Shown here: in pieces, positions 14,351-22,644 of the stretch
How the letters are laid out: the number at the start of each line of letters is the position of its first letter
Position numbering within the stretch: the stretch's first letter is position 1
Origin: Pholiota molesta
Taxonomy: Eukaryota; Basidiomycota; Agaricomycetes; Agaricales; Strophariaceae
Direction: 5' to 3'
Length of the DNA stretch: 64,000 nt
Assembly: GCA_014925825.1 (NCBI GenBank)
Contig: JACGCK010000082.1
Coordinates: 62,001 to 126,000, forward strand
Notes under the pieces: generated by a model
Seen by the model: only the letters and a program-made list of their open reading frames with translations
What the model was told of the DNA's origin: nothing
The model's database searches: none
Program-made: the position numbers and the translations under genes

Positions 14351-15935
14351 ATGCCCCCTTCCCCATCCACCACCACCGCCGCCGTCCTCTACGGGCCCAA
14401 CGACATCCGCGTCCAACACGACCGCCCCATCTGGGCCCCCGCACCCGGCTATGCCCAGCTAAAAGTCGTCGCCACCGGCCTCTGCGGAAGCGACCGTATG
14501 TCTTTCGCCGCGCCCCGCATTCCTAAGCTGACGCCCCACAGTGCATTACTACTCTCACGGCCGCAACGGCGACTTCGCCGTCCGCGCCCCGCTCGTCCTC
14601 GGCCATGAGTCCGCCGGCATCATCACCGCCGTCCCCCACCAGGTCACAAATCTCAAGGTCGGCCAGCGCGTCGCCATCGAGGCGGGCATCAGTTGCCGCG
14701 CCTGCGCTTTCTGCGACAGCGGGCGCTACAACCTCTGCAGGAATATGCGCTTCTGCTCGTCCGCCTCCCGCTACCCCCACAGCGACGGCACGCTCCAGGC
14801 CCGCATGAACCACCCCGCCCACGTCCTCCACCCGTACGTCCCGCCTCTGTTCATGTGCTACCTGCGGCGTGTTTGCTGACTGTTTACTCCTTCTCTGGTA
14901 TCTTCCTCCGCGTTCCATCGATCCTTTCTATTTTCATTTTGCATTCCTCCATCCTCGGATCATCTCCTTGCTTCTTTCCATAGACTCCCAGACGATGTCT
15001 CGTTCGAACTCGCCGCGCTCGCTGAGCCTCTTTCCGTGCTGATCCACGCTTCACGTCGCTGCGCTCTAGGCTCTTCTTCCCAACGCGAATCCGTCCTCGT
15101 ATTTGGCGTCGGCGCGATCGGCCTTCTTGCATGTGCTCTAGCGAAGCACCGTGGCGCACGGCGTGTAGTCGCCGTCGACATCAACCCTGTCCGCCTCGAA
15201 TTTGCCAAAAAGAACGGCTTCGCCGACGATGTGTACTGCCTACCAGCTCCAGGAGGCCCCGCGGCGGCGGCGGCACCTACCGTCGATCCATGCTGTTCGA
15301 TATCACGGCCTAGCCCTTCCGCTTCCTCATCACCCTCATCCTCAGCTTCATCCGCATCTTCATCAACATCATCCACGCCCTCCTCAACGCCCTCCTCCGC
15401 TACCTCCGCCTCATCACATGCCCACTCCCCAGCACCATCTACCCCCGACCAGATCCTCGCCAAGGCCCAAACCAGCGCCACCGCCCTCCTAGCGCACTTC
15501 GGCACCCCCGAGGGCTTCGACGTCGTCTTCGAGTGCACCGGCGCGGAGTCCGTCATCCAGATGAGCGTGTACGCGGCGGTGACGGGCGGCCGCGTCATGC
15601 TCATCGGCATGGGCACACGCGCGGCGTACCTCCCCGTCGCGAGCTTCGCGCTGCGCGAGGTCGACATCCGGGGCAGCTTCCGGTACGCGGGGACGTACAA
15701 GGAGGCGCTCGCGCTGCTGTCGCCGTCCGCGGCGCAGGCGGCGGGGCTCGAGCCCGTGCTGGGCGCGGACGGCGCGCCGCGCCCCACGCTGCCCGAGCTC
15801 GTGGCGAAGCTCGTGACGCACCGCTTCAAGCTCGCGGACACCGCAAAGGCGTTCGAGCTGCTCGCGCGCGGCGTGGACGACCAGGGCCGGCTGGTGCTGA
15901 AGGTCATCGTGGAGGGCGATGACGCGGAGGCCTGA
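14351..15935 (+). CDS. Zinc-dependent alcohol dehydrogenase, sorbitol/xylitol dehydrogenase-like
   Basis: Medium-chain dehydrogenase that should oxidise a polyol (sorbitol, xylitol, arabinitol or similar) to a keto-sugar with NAD(P). Three exons, 14351-14495, 14542-14833 and 14984-15935, give 462 residues. Motifs in order: GLCGSDLHYYSHG (catalytic-zinc Cys), LGHESAG near residue 69 (catalytic-zinc His-Glu), four closely spaced Cys in CRACAFCDSGRYNLC near 99 (structural zinc), the Rossmann loop VFGVGAIG near 184, VVAVDINPVRLEFAKKNG and the C-terminal FRYAGTYKEAL. The polyol family is usually about 350-400 residues. The excess is a low-complexity insertion of about 70 residues rich in Ser, Pro and Ala (nt 15249-15450) between the first Rossmann unit and DVVFECTGAE. 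It is divergent from an SDR, suggesting a shared catabolic role. Confidence 0.88.
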
Positions 15936-16831
15936 GCGGGCGTGCGCGGGTCGCGCATGGGCTGCTTGCGAGAAAGCATATAAGTAACTTACTACGTGCA
16001 CGCCGCGCGCGTGCCCTATAGTACTGGACCTGATGGCATTGATATGCTACGCTATGATACACGATACTCACTACGGACGGATGGACGGATCCGAGTTGTC
16101 TCTTTGTTTGTCAGCTAACCTAGCCTGGCTTCCACCCGCTTCTTCCTTCCTTGGACTTGCTACTCCTCTTCTCTGGTAGCATACATATGCGTTACATCCC
16201 TTGTACTACGAATATTGCCCCCCCCCCCCCATTCTCCTACGTCCTTCTTGGTGCTTCACTTCTTGGTGCCTATGTCATTACCTTTTGGTTATAGCGACCA
16301 TCTCCTTGAGCGCTAAGGGCGCTTTCACAATGCACGCATGCCAAACAGCCTACTTTATTACCATGTACTATACCATGCACCGCATATCTTCTTTTTTTTT
16401 GGTTGTCTTTACACGCAATACGCCTTGCAATAGACCGAATTTCAAGCATTGAGCTTCATACTCTTGCTCGAATGATTTGTGTAGTGCTTCAAAATTTCAA
16501 ACGTTGAGTGTAGATTTCAACCAACGCTGCTAAGTTTCAAGCCTTCAAGCCTTCAAACGCGCCTCTCGCACCGCCGCAATCTTCCCGACGTGCCGTACAT
16601 CCAGATTCCATCATCCCAACCTCTCGAATCCAACAGCCCCCGGGCCCCGCGTCCGAGTGCTACGGTACATATACTTCGCCAAATCTGCATCACGATAAGC
16701 CTGCCCACTTTAATACTCACCCACCCACCATCGCACATACCCAACATACGGACATCCCCCCATTCCCCATTCCCCATCTGATCCCCCGCACTGCAGCCTA
16801 ATTTCAATTTCCACTGTCTGATTCCAGATGG
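15936..16831. other. Intergenic, low-complexity stretches
   Basis: No coding sequence is supported here. The interval holds a run of about 14 C near 16217-16231 and repeated TTTCAA motifs (such as CAAGCCTTCAAGCCTTCAAA) near 16440-16560. A C-rich tail precedes the target-site duplication of the large mobile element. Confidence 0.6.
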
Positions 16832-16837
16832 ATAATC
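16832..16837. repeat. Left 6-bp target-site duplication (ATAATC)
   Basis: ATAATC directly precedes the TATGG terminus. The same six bases follow the right terminus at 27310-27315. Confidence 0.8.
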
Positions 16838-16968
16838 TATGGAAAGCGGGACTGATCTGCTCATTGTTTGTGTCTGCCGCGCGATGGCCGAAGCAGTTAG
16901 ACAAAAGATAATTTATGTTTTGTAATTAGCATTCATTATATAATATTTGACAATGAAAAAACATAAGT
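16838..16968 (+). repeat. Left terminal inverted repeat of the 10.5-kb element
   Basis: It matches the reverse complement of the right end for 29 bp without mismatch. It then continues with scattered mismatches through GCGATGGCCGAA, TTAGACAAAAG and AATTTATGTTTTG to AAAAAACATAAGT. Weaker similarity (GGATGCAGC) extends to about 16990. It lacks a segment of about 21 bp present in the right repeat. Confidence 0.85.
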
Positions 16969-17015
16969 ACAAGTGGGGATGCAGCACGCACGACTGCACC
17001 TGTAGCTCGCCTCTA

Positions 17016-17312
17016 TAGAATGAATATATTTGCAGACCATTTCCCTGTTGCTAGATCCAGTGGTAAAATATTGATCTTTAAGAAAAAGAAAAAAAAATGA
17101 AAACTTGCCGAAGCAAGAGGCCTAATTGTGCAAGGGGTGAAAATGCCCTTGCTTGGACTTGAACTGCGGACCTCCAATAACATGACGGACGTAATCGACC
17201 AGCGTTGAACACAGCCTTTGGATCATAGCCCACTACACTATAGAGGATAATATATATTCGTGAAATAAGCTGACCACATTGCACAACTGTTAAATATCCG
17301 ACGCGACATATG
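17016..17312 (-). repeat. 297-bp direct repeat, copy 1 (tRNA-like/SINE-like)
   Basis: Near-identical to 19791-20086 and in the same orientation. The minus strand contains a sequence resembling a tRNA A box (TATAGTGTAGTGGG, about 17230-17243) and, about 75 nt downstream, a B-box-like AGTTCAAGTCC. A T-rich stretch lies near its other end. This layout suggests a tRNA-derived SINE. A true cloverleaf could not be formed, so it is not called a tRNA gene. Confidence 0.7.
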
Positions 17313-17480
17313 AAAACGATTCCTTATGAAACACGTGTTGCTAACTTTGCACGTATTTGCACTGGAAGATCCCGAATCGTGCACATCGCGTTGAACTCAA
17401 CTTCAAAGGTACCCTACGCCCTGCCCACATTCCGTGACGCCCTGCTTCCGGCACATCCACCATCCTCTTCTATTTCTAAC

Positions 17481-19381
17481 ATGGAGCACCTTACGAAGAA
17501 ACAACTTAAAGAATATAGGAGGATCCAGGCTTCTAGTACGTGAATTCGATTACCTATCACATTTTGACATGCACAACATCCTACCAACCATATCTAGAGA
17601 TCGACTCGGCGATTATGGGAGAGTTAGCACGTATAAGATTGCTCTCTCCTGAAGACATTTCTACTTCCTCTCCGCCTCTGGGAATGGTTCTTTCTGCGAT
17701 AAATATTGCTTCAGGACTCGACATGCACACAGTAAGTTCCTATCTTCAAACACACAACATTCGATACTAATTAACATTTAGGCGTCCGACCTTCTTGATT
17801 GCTACAATAAATCTCGTCAACTTAGAGAGAATGGCGAAGTTAAGGAAGTCTTTCGCATGTTTTCGGACTCTCTCCGAACTCAGAAAACACACCAGGCTAA
17901 GCGAAAGCTTGTGAGTGAATTACCATCGATGTTTACAATTTAGTTTTGTGACGATATACTTTCTGCAGCTTCAGGACCTGGGAATATTGCTCAAGCCTTA
18001 TTCCGCACTTGAACTTCTGTCAATGACGCGGGACGAGCGCCCATTTCGGATCAAGTTGGAAAAACGCGACCCTATACCACCTTCGGTCAACCGCCATACC
18101 TTCTTTACTGATACAGAAGAACCAGACACGGAATACCATTATGTAGGAAAAGAAGCCGGATATTACATTGTCAGTCCAGAAGAGTCGGTCGTTTTTTACT
18201 CCCAATCCCCAGGGGCAGGTATGACAACGATTTTGGTTGAAACATGATCTGATCTATTTCATTTTCTTATGTTTAAAGATATTACACTTGAACTCGTCGT
18301 TATACGAGGAGTCGCACACAACTGTTCCCTTCATAGCGAACTCTATCAATGGCTCACTGGGGTGGTACAGGCGGCATGCAATGTCCGTCGTAATGTTCGA
18401 GTATGTCGGCTGTACAATATTTTTCGAATGGGCGTGTACAGAAGCTAATATATTTTTTGATTAGCCTACCCACCGGGGTTCTATGACTCAGGTGGGCTTA
18501 AATCTGGCTGCACGCCATGTACGTGTTTTGGGATTTGCAAAATCATTTACTGCAAAACTTAGTAAGGGCGAACTCATACATCATGATCAAGAGGCTATCG
18601 GTGCAGCGTCAATTGCATGGGGTTTCATGCAAGCCACTATACCAAATGAAATCACTGCGGCTGTCAACGGTACACTTTCGTCAGAGGGCCTCCCGCGTCT
18701 TGCCACGCAAAACATTGGCCCTGGTATGTTTTAATCTTATTACTGTTAATTTCAGTGCTGCTGTCCTAATGTTAGTCTGATCGCCTATGCAGGATCAGGA
18801 TTTTCTTTCTGTTTGGGCAACGATTATATTTCATTGCCTATGGCCGAACGTGCCCCCCCGGAAGCATATTTCACCCTAGGTTACGAATCGTGCGTGTTCA
18901 TTTGATTTTGCATTTCGATTATATTGATTGTATATTTTCTAGTTGGGCCCACGTAGATCCCGCATACTGCAAGTATGCTTTTTTTTTATGTGTTAATCGC
19001 TCTATATCCCCAGAGGAAACATCCACCGCCACTAATACTGATCCTAAAAACTTGAGGTCTACTCGCACTCGGAATGCGATAGCGAAGCCTCCCGTTGTCC
19101 ACAAACCTGGTGCAAATTTTGTCGATGCTACCCTGCGTGTCGTTGTTGAACAGGCATCGGGAACCATCATATCCTTCCAGCCAGATCACCTCCATGGCAC
19201 ATCCCGCGGATATGGGGCGAGCAACGCTATTATCAGTATCAATTTTTCTAAGCGGGTTGGTGATGCATGGGCCGATGCCCAGGCTGCCGTTGCCGATGGG
19301 AAACCACTTGTGTATGAACTTTTCGGGCAGTATAACAGGGAAGGGGCAGGACTCGACGAAGAGAATGATGATTCAAAGTAA
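17481..19381 (+). CDS. Putative 2-oxoglutarate/Fe(II) dioxygenase-like protein (TET/JBP-like) carried by the transposon
   Basis: Eight exons, 17481-17535, 17598-17731, 17782-17910, 17969-18218, 18279-18400, 18474-18723, 18793-18889 and 18943-19381, sum to 1,476 nt (491 residues) in one frame. The C-terminal third shows an HxD motif (SWAHVDP, about His349/Asp351) and a later His in SFQPDHLHGTS (about His430). This is the iron-ligand layout of double-stranded beta-helix dioxygenases. The segment GTIISFQPDHLHGT resembles the third-ligand region of fungal TET/JBP-type enzymes, which in related fungi travel with DNA transposons and can oxidise 5-methylcytosine. The 2-oxoglutarate-binding Arg usually found after the last His is not obvious, so activity is uncertain. 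The N-terminal half (MEHLTKKQLKEYRR...) is not recognised. The gene sits between two 297-bp direct repeats. Confidence 0.5.
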
Positions 19382-19790
19382 CTACTACAGCATGCTCTAA
19401 TCTATCAAGCCTCACCGAATCAAATGAAGTTTAATTAGTAAATTATTACATGGAAAAATTTTCGTATGATAGACTTGGCTCAAAAAAAAAACCAATCGAC
19501 AAAAAAAAAAAAGCACAACAATACCCGTGCATCCTCTCTCTTTACCGCTGTCGACGGTCGGCTTAATTTCATGCATATATGCTACAAAAAATTCAAGGAG
19601 ATCCAGAAGGTCTACAAATTATCGAATGCCACGACGTTCATCAATGTCATCGTATCTCGCCCACCCTCCAAAATCAACCCTATTTTCGAATTCCATAGTA
19701 CGCTGGTCATGAACTTCATTGCGTGGTATGGAGTCGTATATCTCTATCCCGAACTAACCCTACAACGTCGCGGACTTATAAACCACGACA

Positions 19791-20086
19791 TAGAATGAAT
19801 ATATTTGCAGAGCATTTCCCTGTTGCTAGATCCAGTGGTAAAATATTGATCTTTAAGAAGAAGAAAAAAAATGAAAACTTGCCGAAGCAAGAGGCCTAAT
19901 TGTGCAAGGGGTGAAAATGCCCTTGCTTGGACTTGAACTGCGGACCTCCAATAACATGACGGACGTAATCGACCAGCGTTGAACACAGCCTTTGGATCAT
20001 AGCCCACTACACTATAGAGGATAATATATATTCGTGAAATAAGCTAACCACATTGTACAACTGTTAAATATCCGACGCGACATATG
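19791..20086 (-). repeat. 297-bp direct repeat, copy 2 (tRNA-like/SINE-like)
   Basis: It repeats 17016-17312 with a handful of differences, ending at the same CGACGCGACATATG sequence. The two copies bracket the dioxygenase-like gene in direct orientation. That could reflect two SINE insertions or a duplicated flank used in capture of the gene. Confidence 0.7.
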
Positions 20087-20181
20087 CGACACGTCGCGTC
20101 AACGTCGCGTTGCAATGCGCGCACAATCAACTTACGATACACGATATATAAAATGTAGATAGAGACTCAAAATATATAGAG

Positions 20182-20268
20182 AAGTTGTGTCGTCATTCGA
20201 ACTTACAGCCTCATAGATGCACCCTTAGCATACTGGTATCGACCATAACCACTTAGCCAAAACAACTT
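20182..20268 (-). tRNA. tRNA-like sequence (type II size), probably degenerate or SINE-derived
   Basis: On the minus strand an 87-nt segment begins AAGTTGT and ends ACAACTT, a perfect 7-bp acceptor-like stem. It contains TGGCTAAGTGGTTA (close to an A box of Leu/Ser tRNAs) and AAGTTCGAAT (close to a B box). An anticodon-like stem-loop ATGC/GCAT encloses TAAGGGT, but U33 and a sound T stem are missing. It is best read as a tRNA pseudogene or a SINE head. Confidence 0.3.
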
Positions 20269-20487
20269 TCTAGGTTTAGTGATATTATAACTAGTACACC
20301 AGATAGTATCATGATCAAAGGTTCCAGAAAATTCTGTCGGTCAAAACCGTATGCTTTGTGGCCTGTTTGATTTTGGGCAACTGTGTTATTCCTTGACTCG
20401 AATAAATTCATTCCCACTCGTTCCCAGACCATATCTTCACAGTCATTACTCGGGCTATCTTACCCTTTCTATTCTAATCAAATTCTT

Positions 20488-22644
20488 ATGCCTGCAATGT
20501 ACGAGGCCGAGTTCACTACCGAAGCTGCGACCAGGCCAATCTGCCAGCGATGCAAGGTTTCCTTCCCTCCGGGAACGAAATTGTACCATATGCATAGCCG
20601 CAATCCACTTGAACCCGGACGAGATTTATGCGAGGAATGTCATGCCTACTATCTTCAGAAAGGTACAACCCGAAGGCGCGATGGTATGGTTTACAACTTA
20701 TCACTAGTATTGTATATCGTTCTGAGATAAAATTTGAATATTTTAGCTCCTGCACCAGCGATGCCTTCCAATGCTTCCACTCAGACTCCTGCTGTGGAAT
20801 CCCATTCTGATGTGCGCCATAATATTGCAGCTGCCCAGCGAGGAGGTATGTACATGTTGATTCCTATATGATTCAATTTTAACCTTAACATATCTCCAAC
20901 TTAGAGCGAACCCATCCTGTAGTCGCTATTGGCAACTTGAATATTCGCTCAAGAGCATGGGTTCAAGACTCTGCAGCCCCTGCTTCGGTTTTTGCGATGC
21001 CTCCACCCCAGATCATCCCAGGGAGCCAGTACAAGTATAGTACCATCAACGTGGTAGCGCCCACAAATATGCATAGCAGTCTTCCTTTTCCGAGTGTTCT
21101 AGGTGCACCCCTTGTCAACCCTGGGTACCAAGAGGCACACGAAGTCTATAAACGGATGCGAACATACTTTCAGAACCAGGCTTACTCCAATGTAGCCAAC
21201 TCGGAGCTTATTACTGCACAATTCTGGATGTCGGTGCACTTACCAAACAAGAAGAAGCCCACTCCTCTTCCGGTATGTGATGATTTTATTTTTCTTATAT
21301 GTCTAACTAATACTTTGCTTAAGAATGTTTTCGAAGCAATCTCTGATATCCCTGTTCACATTGGCCATCACCAGCTCAAGTTTGTTGCCTTCCATGCTCT
21401 GCTACCACACTTTGTCAAGTGGTCCGAGCAATTCCCGTTGCATATTGATGCATGTACGCTTCGCAATAACAATTGGGTTGAGCTTATGCCCAGACATCCA
21501 GATGTGGACATAATCGCAGATAAGTTCTTCGAATCTCGTGGGAAAAAAACGAAGGTGTTCTCTTCCAAAAAATCCATTGAGCTCCATCTTTCGATTAGCC
21601 ACGAGCTCTACGAGTCAATTCAGGATCATATTGAGGCTAAGGAGGCAAAACGTGTAAGTGGCCAATTGTTTCTTTCACTAGCTGCTAGCCACTAATCGAA
21701 GGTCATTAGCTTGGCCTCCACATCGAGGAGTCATCAAAACATCATGCCAGTTTCGTTCGTGTGAAGTCCAAGAAAACAGGAAGAAAGCGAAAGGCATATG
21801 AACTTGGAGAGGTGAGTCCGTTATATATTTAAAAAATTACTATTCATCAATCATAACTATTTTTTTAGGAGGAAAACCATACCAGGGCAACAACAGATCG
21901 TGGCGAAGGACCTTCCGCACGAAGCCCCTCTCCAGACCCAAGCCAAGTCCGTGGGGCAACAACGGATTGTGGCGAAGGAACAACAGATCGTGGCGAAGGA
22001 TCTTCCGCACGAAGCCCCTCTCCAGACCCAAGTCAAGTCCATGGGGCAACAACAGATCATGGCGAAGGAACAACAGATCGTGGCGAAGGACCTTCTGCAC
22101 AAAGCCCCTCTCCAGACCCAAGCCAAGTCTGTGGGGCAACAACGGATCGTGATGAAGGACCTTCCGCACGAAGCCCCTCTCCAGACCCAAGCCAAGTCCG
22201 TCGGGCATTAGCGTCTCAAGTCCCACCTCGTCGACAGAACATGAAATTACTTTGTGAGTACATTATCATTATTTTAATATCTTCTCTCTATTGATTAGCA
22301 ATGATTCACAATTATTAGTCGATACCATTACCATCGCTTTGCAGTTCTTCCGCCTTCCTAAAGTTTCCTTCAATCACCTTGTCAACAATCGTGATCTTTT
22401 TCTTAACCCCCAAGGCTTCGAATCATTATCCATCAGTCTGAACTACAATCCTACAGCGAAGCAGATTTCTGGAGGATTCAAGCTTGCTTCATTTGGGTAT
22501 ACGTCTTTCCCTCTATTCAGAGGAGGATGTAACAAGGTGTGTTTTAAGCAATGCTATAACACTAAACCAGGCACCCGTGTACGCCAGATATACAAGGGGG
22601 TTCGTCAGGCTGAGGACTTGACCATGGCGCGCTTAGCCCCTTAG
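20488..22644 (+). CDS. Zinc-finger alpha-type protein kinase, catalytic domain cut short
   Basis: Seven exons, 20488-20683, 20747-20845, 20905-21272, 21324-21653, 21710-21811, 21869-22253 and 22319-22644, give 601 residues. N-terminally, Cys19/Cys22 and Cys48/Cys51 (CQRC ... CEEC) with His34 form a likely zinc-binding finger. A long middle region follows, then a Ser/Pro repeat tract (residues about 372-478). The end shows the start of an alpha-kinase (MHCK/EF2K) domain: FESLSISLNYNP, a glycine-rich GGFKLASFGY near 545 and the Lys-containing NKVCFKQCY near 568. The protein stops at MARLAP, soon after the first lobe, so the rest of the kinase, including metal and catalytic Asp residues, is absent. 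Alpha-kinases with N-terminal fingers are expanded in Agaricomycetes. Here the copy is probably inactive as a kinase, or truncated by the repeat-rich sequence that follows. An in-frame ATG at 20402 or upstream is possible, but 20488 is preferred. Confidence 0.62.
21887..22206 (+). repeat. In-frame minisatellite in the alpha-kinase gene
   Basis: Four copies of a unit encoding GPSARSPSPDPSQVRGATTD are joined by variable TTDxGEG linkers. The copies are nearly identical at DNA level (GCCCCTCTCCAGACCCAAGC recurs). All units keep the reading frame, so copy-number change would lengthen or shorten the protein without breaking it. Confidence 0.85.

Noticed and set aside
13115..14419. 434-codon single frame on the minus strand read as one protein
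   Set aside because: Only part of it is real SDR sequence. The frame runs through the divergent promoter, an intron with consensus sites and the start of the giant intron; spliced exons give a proper SDR instead.
17078..17284. 68-codon minus-strand frame, repeated at 19744-20007
   Set aside because: It is a translation of the tRNA-like 297-bp repeat, conserved because the DNA repeat is recent.
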